From Agapanthus africanus (taxonomy: Eukaryota > Streptophyta > Magnoliopsida > Asparagales > Amaryllidaceae), in the NCBI GenBank assembly GCA_030015575.1, contig CM057342.1, positions 259,990,867 to 260,054,866 of the forward strand: a DNA stretch of 64,000 nucleotides, given 5' to 3'. The notes under the pieces were generated by a model, which saw nothing but the letters and a program-made list of their open reading frames with translations, ran no database searches and had not been told where the DNA came from. Positions 1 to 9,867 of this stretch are shown here, piece by piece. How positions within the stretch are numbered: the first letter of the stretch is position 1; each line of letters opens with the position of its first letter. The position numbers and the translations under genes were made by a program.

Positions 1-536
1 AAAGCCACCACTCCATTGTTATCACAATACAAATGTATTGGATGCTCAATGGATGGAACCACTCCAAGTTCAGTGATGAACTTCTTGATCCAGACAGCCT
101 CTTTGGCAGCATCGTTGGCAGCGATGTATTCAGCCTCCATCGTCGAGTCTGCCACGGTTTCCTGCTTGGAACTCTTCCAGCTAACCGCCCCTCCGTAAAG
201 GGTAAAGACAAATCCCGAGTGCGACTTAGAGTCATCCTTATCACTCTGGAAGCTCGAATCGGTAAAGGACTTCACTTGGAGTTCTCCATTACCATACACC
301 AAGAGCATCTCCTTAGTCCTTCGTAAGTACTTGAGAATGCTCTTCACAGCTGTCCAGTGACTCTCTCCAGGATCAGCTTGATACCTACTCACTACACTTA
401 GTGAGTATGCTACATCGGGTCTGGTACATAGCATCGCGTACATGATAGAGCCTACAGCCGAAGCATAGGGTATCCCTTGCATGCGAGCTCTCTCCAAATC
501 AATCTTGGGAGACATCTCTTTGGAGAGAGTGACTCC
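1..536 (-). pseudogene. E1 RNase H region, cut by the window edge
   Basis: After a frameshift near 536 the minus strand stays open to the left edge and encodes the end of reverse transcriptase and RNase H of a copia polyprotein. Visible motifs are SIMYAMLCTRPDVAY, SVVSRYQADPG, a FTDSSFQSDKDD segment with an RNase H acidic residue, and STMEAEYIAAND with the catalytic Glu. RNase H degrades the RNA strand during cDNA synthesis inside the virus-like particle. The final His-containing part lies outside the window. The stretch has no internal stop, in contrast to the damage upstream, but it cannot be translated as part of the polyprotein because of the frameshift. It matches the plus-strand copy in element C at about 61300-61800. 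Confidence 0.85.
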
Positions 537-705
537 AGAGATCGTGGGTAAAGTTCCCACGCTTGGATTCTTCCATACTAAACCTCTTTAGTATGGTGTC
601 AATGTACCTGGATTGGGACAATCCCAATATCCTTTTAGATCTATCTCTATAGATCATAATTCCCAATATGCAGGAGGCATCACCAAGATCTTTCATTGAG
701 AATCT
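499..705 (-). pseudogene. E1 reverse transcriptase, C-terminal piece
   Basis: This short open stretch on the minus strand carries the RT thumb-side motifs MKDLGDASCILGI, YRDRSKRILGLSQSRYID and LKRFSMEESKRGN. It is separated from the main RT frame by a TAA about three codons upstream, in the same frame; element C has His-Arg there. It ends in a frameshift after KRGN, beyond which the family sequence continues in another frame toward RNase H. It is a fragment of the same pol gene, not a separate gene. Confidence 0.85.
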
Positions 706-2031
706 TTATGATAAGAAGAGCTTGACCGATTGCAGCATAGGAATGTCATTTCCTATCAAGAGTATGTCGTCCACGTACAATACGAGGAAGACAACCTTAC
801 TCTCTGCCACCTTCTTGTAGATACAAGGTTCATCTACGTTTTTGACGAAATCAAACTCTTTGATAACGACGTCAAAGCAGATGTTCCAACTCCGCGATAC
901 TTGCTTTAATCCATAAATGGATTTAAGCAGCTTGCACACCTTCCCGCTGCTCCCACTATCTACGAAGCCCTCTGGCTGAGTCATGTACACGCACTCTTCT
1001 AAATCACCGTTTAGAAAGGAGGTCTTAACATCCATTTGCCAGATTTCGCAGTCATGATATGCAGCGATGGCAAGCATGATTCGGATGGATTTAAGCATAG
1101 CCACTGGAGAAAAGGTTTCGTCATAGTCCACACCTGGTCTTTGATGAAAACCCTTTGCAACAAGTCTAGCTTTGAAAGTCTCCACTTTCCCATCTACACC
1201 AAGTTTTTTCTTGAAGATCCACTTGCTCCCAATGGGTTTTACCCCTTCAGGAGCATCTTCCAAAGTCCATACTTTGTTGGTGTACATGGATTCCATCTTG
1301 GATCGCATTGCATCCAGCCATTTCACTGAGTCTCCACTCGTGATGGCCTGCTCAAAGCTAGTTGGGTCATCATCAACCATGATGCAATCCTCGCTCCCAC
1401 CATCCATGAGAAAACCGTAGTATCTTTCAAGTGGGTGAGGAACCCTACTAGATCGGCGGAGTGGCTGGGGTTCATCGGGAACTACCGAATCCTCTGGTTC
1501 TACCAAATCTTCTGTTGTGGTTTGTACAACTGGAACCTCTTCCAGTTCTACCTCAGAGCCACTAATCTCTTTTGCAAGAAATTCCTTTTCTAAAAAGGTG
1601 GCGTGTTGAGCAACAAACACCCTTTGTTCCTCACTGTGGTAGAAGATATACCCTCGCGAATGCTTGGGATATCCAACAAACTTACACAAAACAGACCTTG
1701 TCTCGAGTTTGTCCGGTTTTTGTCTTTTGACATAGGCCGGGCAACCCCATATCTTAATAAAATTAAGATATGGTCTCTTCCCCTCCCATATCTCATATGG
1801 GGTGGTAAGCACAGATTTGGTAGGAACCCTATTCAGTAGGTATGCTGCTGTCTCCAGTGCATATCCCCAGAAGGAAATAGGTAACTCAGCTATACTCATC
1901 ATAGAGCGCACCATATCTAATAGGGTGCGGTTCCTCCGTTCCGATACACCGTTGTGTTGTGGTGTATATGGAGGAGTTAGCTGAGAGAGAATCCCATTCT
2001 CTTTTAGGAAGTCCAGGAATTCACTGCTCAA
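706..2031 (-). pseudogene. E1 integrase C-terminus plus reverse transcriptase
   Basis: About 440 codons on the minus strand cover the second half of integrase and most of RT. The integrase glutamate is in the PQHNGVSERRNRTLLDMVRS motif, followed by the copia-type WGYALETAAYLLNRVPTK segment and an acidic linker. RT begins near EQAITSGDSVKWLDAM and shows KARLVAKGF, DYDETFSPVAML, the catalytic MDVKTSFLNGDLEE block, SIYGLKQVSRSWN and the YVDDILLIGND active site. RT copies genomic RNA into cDNA. The frame overlaps the upstream integrase frame by four bases because of a one-base deletion near 2100, and ends at a premature TAA. All catalytic aspartates of RT are present, so the damage is in frame continuity. 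Confidence 0.9.
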
Positions 2032-3053
2032 GTATTCACCTCCTCGATCAGATCGAAGGATTTTAATACTTTTCCCGGTTTGGTTCTCGACTTCTTGTTT
2101 ATATCTCTAAATTTCTCAAAAGCTTCTGATTTGTGTTTTATCAGGAACACATATCCGAATCTAGAGAGATCGTCAGTGAATGTAATGAAGTACGAAGAAC
2201 CATCCCTGGCATGTGTAGACATGGGACAGCATACATCACTATGTATCAGTCCCAAGAGTTCGGTAACTCTTTCTCCGTGTCCCGTAAACGGAGTTTTGGT
2301 CATCTTGCCTTTGAGACATGACTGACAAGTGTTATAAGATGAAAATTCAAACGGATTTAAATATCCATCCTTATGCAACTTAGCTAGTCGTGTCGCATTG
2401 ATGTGACCCAGTCTACAATGCCACAAGAAGGATTCGTTCATTTCTGAACTCTTCCTCTTGTGTGTGTTTGCTATGCTCAGAACTGTTGATTGATTTAGAA
2501 CATAAATGCCATTGCACAACGTGCCTGATCTAACCAACTTTTGGTTAAGGAAAATGTTCATAACATTATCCTGTAATACAAAATTATATCCCTCTTTACT
2601 CAACAAAGAAACCGATATAATGTTGCATATCAGGTTCGGCATGTAATAGCATTCGTTCAGAATCAATGTATTACCAGTTGGCAATACAAGGTGATATTCC
2701 CCGACGGTTTTAGCTGCAACAATTGCACCATTTCCAACCCTTATTTCCAACTGATTACATATATGGGATCCTGACCCGGTATTTAATACCCAGGACGTAG
2801 AGCAAATGGAGAAACAGTTCTCTGTAACGAACACACCCGAAGAAAATGCATCAACATGTACTTTCTTCATTCGGGTGGCATGGGAATCCTGGTATTCCCC
2901 TATATCCTCTTCAGTCTTATAACTTTTATAAGAAAGAACGGAACCAACGTTCCCCAGCACAGTATAACATGCGGGTTCGGTCAATACATCCATATTATTA
3001 TCTTTATTAAGGCATGATATGGTCCCTACCTGGAGAGAGAGAGAAGAAAACAC
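2028..3053 (-). pseudogene. E1 protease, pre-integrase and integrase N-terminus, gag lost
   Basis: About 340 minus-strand codons. The protease block reads STSWVLNTGSGSHIC; the catalytic Asp of the usual DTGS motif is Asn (codon at 2781-2783), so the aspartic protease should be dead. A deletion of roughly 25 residues follows HICNQ compared with element C. The pre-integrase zinc finger is intact (HCRLGHI, then CQSCLKGKMTKTPF with both cysteines), followed by LLGLIHSDVC with the first integrase Asp and TFTDDLSRFGYVFL. The N-terminal 75 codons do not match the gag of C and no CCHC knuckle is present. A one-base deletion near 2100 throws the frame off before the second catalytic Asp. The copy cannot make its own capsid or active protease. 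Confidence 0.88.
3028..3052 (-). promoter_or_regulatory. polypyrimidine tract with splice-acceptor form, E1
   Basis: On the minus strand a TTTTCTTCTCTCTCTCTC tract ends in CAG at 3030-3032. The same tract-plus-CAG lies just before the coding part in D1 (31851), D2 (41064) and C (58041). Use as an acceptor for a spliced subgenomic RNA is an inference; spliced RNAs are known from BARE-type copia elements. Confidence 0.45.
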
Positions 3054-4213
3054 TTTAGCGTATGCTCTTGCAAGATCAGATTGGTTATTATTTTATCTAA
3101 TCAGGATGGCTCATCAAATCTTCCTTCAAACCCTAAAAGGAAAGACTAGCCGGGATTAATTACACCCTACAATTTCGCCAATCTTTCAGCCAGGCCAGTG
3201 TCGGTACTTTGAGGGAGGTTCCCCGTGCTTTCGCACGGACCTAATTAAACTAAACCTCGTTTTCCCAGAGGCGTAACCCCGTTGACACCTTTCTAGACAC
3301 CTACTTGATCGACTAATTGTCCTGTGTAAAACTCTCCCAGGAGTAACAATTACTCGCAGTGGGTATCGGGATCCAACTATCTCATAGAAGGTATGCAATC
3401 TCATTGTAAATTTCAACACTTGAAATTCCCGATAATATTTTGTCCCAAGCATCCCATGACCTTGACGGAGGTCAACAAACCACAGGGTGCAAGTCAAGTT
3501 CAACCCGTCATTTCTTGATTGAATCAAACCCACCCGCATGACCCTTGACGGAGGTTAACAAGGTCGTACGACTACCCTAATCCAATATGCATCATATGCA
3601 TAAGCAGATAAATACTAGTTAGCTACCACACACTACGCCTTGACGGAGGTCAACAAACGTAGCACGAATACTAAGTAGGACTTATCTGAAATGACGGAGG
3701 GCTACGACAGGTTTTTCTGAAAACCTATTGCGTAATGAACTTGATATCGTTGTAGAATCTAGTGAAATTTTGAAATGGAGTGATTTTGAGGCGTTCATTA
3801 GTTTTGCTAAAGAGGTCACTCCCGGTGAAGGGATCTCGGCTCTTTCCTCATGGAATAAAGTGCAGGACATATCATATATATCACTATGCAAAGCAAAACT
3901 CTAAAAAGCAATCAAAAACAAACCGAGTGTTGTAGCATCTGCCAGTTTTGCTAAAGAGGTCACCCCGGTGAAGGGATCTCGGCTCTTTCCTCATCGAATA
4001 AGGTGCAGGATATATCATATATATCGCTATGCAAAGCAAAACTGTAGCTACCCTTTTTGAAAAATTTGATTCTACAACATCTTTTAGGTTTCTTTTCTTT
4101 CATTAATCACATTAATGAAGTCCCATCATTTAAGTCACCTAAACATCACAGATAAATACGACGTACACTTATGCCATCCGCATTCGCCTCGATGTCCCCT
4201 TGTGCACCGTTAG
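3054..4213 (-). other. E1 untranslated leader, part next to pol
   Basis: This is non-coding leader homologous to 56900-58040 of C and 30760-31840 of D1. It holds three dyads with TTGAC arms and a GGAG spacer on the plus strand (3471-3485, 3544-3557, 3639-3652), a perfect inverted repeat at 3409-3427 around CAC, and two direct copies (about 3800-3895 and 3943-4043) of a leader block containing GATCCCTTCACCGG on the transcribed strand. The end next to element A corresponds to the conserved leader dyad with CGTTAG arms. Confidence 0.75.
4209..4213. repeat. target-site duplication of element A (left copy)
   Basis: GTTAG lies directly before the TGTCACGCC terminus and again at 12815-12819 directly after the GGTATTACA terminus. 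This defines a 5-bp TSD and the exact ends of A. Confidence 0.93.
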
Positions 4214-7173
4214 TGTCACGCCCCGCTTCCCAAAATACGGAATACAATGGGTTGACAAGGCCAGCCATGCTCCTACGGTCAAGGAAGTGTCCTGCCGTAG
4301 TCACACTTCGGCTTCTAATTTTGCATGGTAAACAGTAAATAATGCGCAGGTAATGAGAAATGCAGTAACTGGAACAAACAGTAAAATGAACTGACCTGAT
4401 GAGAAACAAAAGATATAACTCTGGATAGCTAAACAAGATGTCCGTGATGTGCGTCTAGTCCAGGTCCAGGCTAAATCTTCTCCTCACACTGAGCATGCAT
4501 ACTCAGGTCGTCAGAGCGACACAATAGCAATATAATATATAAAATCACGTGACAATTCTAGCAGTGATAATAGTTATATATAACAGTAGATCAATGGCAG
4601 TATGGGTATGAACATGCAGTAATCAATGCAGCGGAACAGTAAAAGCAGTGGAATGATATGCCACGTATGTCAACACAGTAAGTAAGATATATCAATGCCA
4701 GTATCCCTATCAGTCTCTAAATCTCATTGTACAGGTCACTAAGCCTAACGTCAGTCCAAGTGTGAGAGTCAACCACTCGCGAGTGTCCTCCACCCAAGGC
4801 TAGAACCCAAGGGCAAGGGACCATGGGCCCAACATGTATATCACGGTAATAATCATGTACCCTGTAAATCTCCATATATCTCCCTAAATATATAAGCCGG
4901 CATGGGACTCCCGAGATTCTGTTGAACTCACACTCAAACTACCCCACACCCCGTGGTCTACATCAAACACTAACCATAACCCTAAATACCAATCGGTCGG
5001 TGACAAGTCTGCACGAGAACTGGAGGCAGGACCTCCATCAAGCACGTCCCGACTAACACCTAAGATAAATAGCAGTGTCTGGTGCCTTATCTGTGACACC
5101 CGTGCACGAGCTTCCATAAGTGTCCCATACCACTTATAGTCACACGTACACGCGTCCCACAGACGTCAACAATGCAATAGAATAATAAGGTTCACTGATT
5201 GTGTACAAGTACGTATCACTTTCAGTTATTCACTGATACACGAACACTAACGTACTTGCCACAATCATCACTAATACCTAACACTGGGTAAATGCACGTT
5301 ATCACTAGGTTATCAATGCAGTGACATGTGTATGACATGATGCGTAAACAGTATATAAAGCATGTTTAGGATGTCATGAATTAGTAATCTACCACTTGAA
5401 TAGTATGTCATAAATCATACGGTTACAGTTAAGTGAAACGATGAATGGGGAATAAATAGTATGTTCAGTTATCTATCCAACGAATTTGGTTTCATGCCAA
5501 TCGGATTCCCGGATCATAAGTTATAGCCATTTCATTTTAAGCGTTCGCGGCTGGAAATCCGGTTTCAGAATCAGAAGTCCGTTTCGCAACGCATTTTAAT
5601 TCCAATTGGGATCATATTTTAGCAACACTACTGTTGAATGAAATCTAGGGTTTTCAGTAAGGTTTTCAACTCAATAGACGGATTCTCAATCGCATCTGTA
5701 CGTCAGGAGATATACACTGTTTAATACTAGTATGTCAATTCTGATTCTGTTGGGACCTTTATGCGTCCCGATCTTTTAAATTACAGATTAAATAGCAAAC
5801 GATGACGAAACAGAATGAAACCACTTGTGTTACCTAGATAACAGTTTCACCTTTTATAAAAAGTGGAGTTCCGCAACCTACGAGTTAAGGAAACAGTGTG
5901 GTGCTCATCACGGGACAGCACACAGTAAACAGAGTCGCTCTGGACTGCAGTCCAGAGTCGCACTCCGATCCAAATATTGTCACATTTTAGGTACAGAAAC
6001 AATTAGAAACTTGCATAGGGTTATAGTTCATCGAGTCGGCTTCGATTTAAGCCCTCGAACTCATCATTCCAGTATGTATATAATTTATGGTGATTTTAAC
6101 GGTTTTCAGGTATGGGGAATTTCCAGTTTTACAGGTAAACTTGGGGGTAGTCGTTTTAGTCATTAACGGTCATATTTTCCAATGAAATTCACACACTAGA
6201 TTCATAGCCATACGGGCCAGATTATACAATTGAATTCCGCCAATTTAAATGATGATTTTCATTGAGAACATGCATCGAACAGTTGCGACATAATATTTAA
6301 TAGAAAAGTAAAACATGGGGTATACACGATTGTAATTTGTAATTATCATAAAGTAGCATGTAGCAAGTAGAGAACTTGCCTGGAAATGTGTCGACAATAA
6401 TACTGCAGTGGTATCAGCACGATCGCGCCACGAACGCAGCACCGGCTCAGTCCTTTGGAATCCGACAATTTCACTCGATCTAGCTGCTCTTCGTGCCCTC
6501 CTTTTCTTCACTGCTTCACGCTATTCCTTGATTTGATGTGAGGGAGGGTGAGACGCTGATAAAGGGAGAGAAATTTAGAGAGAGAGGAAGAGAGAATTAG
6601 AGAGAGAGAGAGAGAGAGAGAGAGGGAATTAGAGAGAAAGAATATAGGTGAGATGAGAGAGAGGGAATAGAATGAATGAGAATTAAGTGGTGATTAATAG
6701 GATTTTAAAATGGATTAATGGGGGAAATTAATTGGGATTAAAGATGCATTAACTTGGTGGTTTAATAGGAATTTATAGAGGAGATTTGGGTTTGGATTTG
6801 AAGGGATTTAAAAGAAATGAGGTGGGATAATTGTTATTTTAATGGGCTGGGGAGGGAAAATGGGCTTGGGCCAAGGGATAAGATAGTAGGGAAAAGAAAA
6901 GGGCCGGGCTTGGGATTTTAAGTGAATGAGAAAAGGATTAGAGGAGTGGGCCGGCTTTGGGCTTGGGAAAAGTAACGACTGGACTAAAAATGAACAAGAA
7001 AGGGGATAATAAAAGAGGAAGGGAATGAGGGTTTGGGTTAGAGAAAATTAAAAGATATGAGATTAGATTAGGATTTGGGTTTTTAAAATAATACAAATAA
7101 TAATTATAAAATAAATAAATTTTGAGAGTGACAAAAATACGGATATTGGTATTCAAAAGAATTGGGTATTACA
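4214..7173 (-). repeat. element A, 3' LTR
   Basis: A 2960-bp LTR pairing with 9868-12814. By eye it shows roughly 1.4% substitutions over the first kilobase compared and a longer GA run (6598-6625). It contains a perfect 20-bp palindrome at 5938-5957 centred on CTGCAG. The reading frames in it (for example at 4884-5117 and 5825-6166) recur in the other LTRs only because the LTRs are similar; nothing suggests protein coding. Confidence 0.93.
6590..6665. repeat. GA/CT microsatellite in LTR A (3')
   Basis: A GAGAGA run of about 28 bp with flanking GA-rich sequence. The partner LTR (12228-12305) has a shorter run, which accounts for much of the length difference between the two LTRs. On the transcribed strand it is CT-rich. 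Confidence 0.9.
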
Positions 7174-7210
7174 TCATACCACCCTTATTAAAATTTCGTC
7201 CTCGAAATTT
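7174..7210 (-). other. polypurine tract and adjacent palindrome, element A
   Basis: Read on the minus strand, a purine-rich AAGGGTGGT segment directly precedes the 3' LTR. Just upstream (7191-7210) is an inverted repeat with 8-bp arms AAATTTCG and CGAAATTT around AGGA. The same arrangement is at 18598-18634 in B. A PPT primes plus-strand cDNA. Confidence 0.75.
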
Positions 7211-8415
7211 AAAACTAAACGACAAGTTTTAAAATCAAAAGCGAAAGCTACCATATCACAAACTAACTCATAATGGTTACTTAAAACGGGTGGATGAATT
7301 TTTTTTTGTGAAGATGTATATATGCAAGAACAACGTACAAAAGGGTGGATTTAAATAAGTATACGGCAGGAACAACTATAAGGACGAACTACAAGTACAC
7401 GAGAATATCGATAACAATAACGAACAAAAATAATCAAGGCGTGTTCAATAAAAATCGAAACCCAAATGTGTGCTCATATAAGTATATCAAGGTAGAAGTA
7501 ATAAGTATAAGACACAATCATTTATAATAGTAAATATAGGCACAACACCCGAAAATATAGTAACGATGATAATGTAGTGAAAGATTTGTCGGTAGGTTAA
7601 AACATTTTAGGATAGTGTATCGATCAAATAGTTTTAAAATAACTTAGAAAACTCATATAGTGAAAATAAGAAACATGGAACAAAATATGCGCGGTGTAAG
7701 GTTGCGCTACTGAATGTAATGTGAAAGCTAGTAGTGGAGTACTTGAAATGCGTAAAACGGGAATAGTCGATATCACACACTCTTCGATAAATATAAAATA
7801 ATGAAAACCAAATTTTCGAGTAATAATGCCCATATAAATATTTAGGGTAATAGGAAAACACAAAGAGATTTAGGGCTGGCTAGGGTAGTGATTACAAAGA
7901 AGTGTGGCCCATTCAGAAGGTCGGTGTGTGGCGGCTATAGGCTGAAGATCAAGGAGACTGTGATCAGGTCAGCACAGGAAGTATGGATGAGCAACAAAGG
8001 AATACAAGAAGAAAAGTATGGGGGAAACAACAGTCGATACATCACACGAATCAAAAATTGAAGGGTTAGCGAACTCGGAAATTTCCCTAAAATTTTCTCC
8101 TTTCAGAAGGATCTCAAGCGAGGTACGGACGGAGGATGGAGGGTGGACCTCTAAAAGATCGGGTGTGGTACTAGTTAATCTCAGTGAGGGTTAGAACAAT
8201 GCAAGGAGTAGGGGTGAACAGATCTCAGTAGGAAAATAATTGTATAGAAGAAATAATCAAGCATTAAGGGAATTAAGAAGATCGAAGGATTGGCGAACTC
8301 AGCAATTTATTTCATTCCAGGAAATTCTAAACAAAGCATTCTTAAAGATGAAAGGTGTCTCTAAACTATACACAGTTTTATTTGGCCAGAAAGACAACAT
8401 CAAAAAGGAATCCCG
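7211..8415 (-). other. element A interior without recognisable coding
   Basis: About 1.2 kb between the acidic ORF and the PPT. It aligns with 18635-19839 of B, but small indels differ between the two and no minus-strand frame is conserved. The 79-codon frame at 7624-7863 is not kept in B. I see no pol motif here. Confidence 0.6.
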
Positions 8416-8862
8416 TCAGTTGTGGTAGGCTCGCGCGCTCAGATAGGGGCGTCCATTCCCATATCGCCTCGCAGGGATCGCCATTGGGAGTTCTTCCACA
8501 GCAGGGTCTTGATCTTCTGGTCCTTCTTCCTCGAATAGAGCTTCTTCATCGAGGTCTGATTCCATGTGATTTTCTTCTTCTGGATTTTCTTCCACGGGGT
8601 TTTCCTCCGCTGGATTTTCTTCTATCGGGTCTTTCTCGGGATCTTCCTCTATCGGGTTCTCTTCAGGGTCTCCTTCCTCCTCGTCGGAATCGCCGATCAT
8701 GTCAACCTCTGGGGCGGCGGCTCCTTCGTCCTCGGAATCGCTGTGTCCGAAAATGACCTGGGGGCCGTTGATCTCGTCGTCCGAGCTCACCAGCATGCGG
8801 TCTAAGGAAACACATGACTGCGCATCCTCATCTGGATGCGGCGCTGCTCCAGGGTGGGCCAT
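8416..8862 (-). CDS. conserved acidic repeat ORF of element A
   Basis: A 148-codon minus-strand ORF beginning MAHPGAAPHPDEDAQSC. The middle is extremely acidic, with DSDEEEGDPEENPIEEDP followed by imperfect pentapeptide units of the EENPxEEDP kind; the C-terminus is neutral to basic (PARRYGNGRPYLSARAY). I do not recognise a family and assign no function. A homologous ORF is in B (19840-20223). Differences between the copies include an 18-nt length change in the repeat part that keeps the frame, and the non-repetitive tail is almost identical. It lies downstream of the gag fragment in the direction of transcription, so it could be a second ORF. It has no signal peptide or transmembrane segment. 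It could also be a host-derived insert or a low-complexity relic. Confidence 0.5.
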   Translation of the reverse strand: MAHPGAAPHPDEDAQSCVSLDRMLVSSDDEINGPQVIFGHSDSEDEGAAAPEVDMIGDSDEEEGDPEENPIEEDPEKDPIEENPAEENPVEENPEEENHMESDLDEEALFEEEGPEDQDPAVEELPMAIPARRYGNGRPYLSARAYHN

Positions 8863-9142
8863 GGCATCATGATTCGAAGTTTTATTGCATTCAACTAAAA
8901 GTTCGACGGATACGAGATTTCAAACGAAAGGAAATTTTTACAAAAGGGGTAACAACATTATTATAGAAAGCAGAAAACATAAAAACTCTTCTTTGATTTC
9001 TGGACCACTGCAATCTCGTCACACGGGTTGAATTCTAAGCTGGGTCCGCACTATCCTCGAAGCTCGATCTACGAAATATCCATCAATTAGCAGGAGTGGG
9101 GAGTGTGGGCGAACTGCCTCCTTGTAGCTCCTTCCTATTAGG

Positions 9143-9603
9143 GCAACCGTTGATAAGATGTTCGTTGGATCCGCAAATCAGGGATTTCCCCTGGGCGCGG
9201 CGACAATCCCTCTGAAGATGTCCTGGCTTCCTGCAGTACCCACAACATTGGGTCTTCTTCTGCTTCTGTCTCGGGGAACAAATGGGTGCTTCATCTTCTT
9301 CTCTTTTCCTCGTCTAACAGGGATCCCTTTACGACTGGAGACTCCCACTGGTGCCTGATTCACCTGCCTTCTCAGTCCTTCCGCTAATAAGTCGTTCGTT
9401 CGTTCCTGGGCTCCCTTCAGACCTTGCAGTACCCTCAGAATTTCAACGGTCTGATTCTGGGGAGTGGAGATATAGAAAGAGTCGTTGGACGACATGATCT
9501 TGAAACAATAATTTTGAGGACGATATAAGGCAAAAGCTATAAGAATCAAAATAGAATACGGATTGGGCAAGGATTCAAGAATATCAGATGTGATGAGATT
9601 CAT
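9143..9603 (-). pseudogene. element A gag C-terminal fragment with two CCHC knuckles, broken
   Basis: A minus-strand frame opens at 9603; an alternative Met is at 9493-9495 (MSSNDSFYISTPQNQ). A helix-forming segment, NQTVEILRVLQGLKGAQERTND, is followed by a basic stretch. A one-base deletion (a T in a TTTG-T-CCCC context, compared with B) puts the first knuckle (9203-9244, C-x2-C-x4-H-x4-C) in another frame. The second knuckle (9143-9184) has Ser for its first Cys. Gag nucleocapsid knuckles bind element RNA. The capsid part is absent and the piece is only about 150 codons, so A cannot build particles. B carries the same fragment with different lesions. Confidence 0.75.
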
Positions 9604-9842
9604 TACAAGTGGAAATCAACTGTAGGGCTCTAAGTCACTTAAACCGGGTACAATATTGTAACTATGAGGTAGTTCACAATTACAACCTCGTCACTCTGCC
9701 AAGTCGCCCGAAACCCTAACGGATGGATAACAGGATACACAATGTGAATAAGGATCAAGGATATCAAGTTTACAATCTAGACTGAGGGATGTCATAGATT
9801 GTCAAGCTCTACACGGAAAACTGCAATCCCAAACGAAGCAAC

Positions 9843-9859
9843 CTGGGCTCTGATACCAA
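9843..9859 (-). other. primer-binding site, element A
   Basis: On the minus strand TTGGTATCAGAGCCCAG follows the 5' LTR end after a short spacer (TGGTTTAGT). It matches the initiator Met-tRNA type PBS of plant LTR elements. Confidence 0.85.
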
Positions 9860-9867
9860 CTAAACCA

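Noticed and set aside
5825..6166. 113-codon frame shared by LTRs at 5825 and 11480
   Set aside because: Same position in the LTR pair of A; the B LTRs shorten it, and it runs against the direction of transcription.
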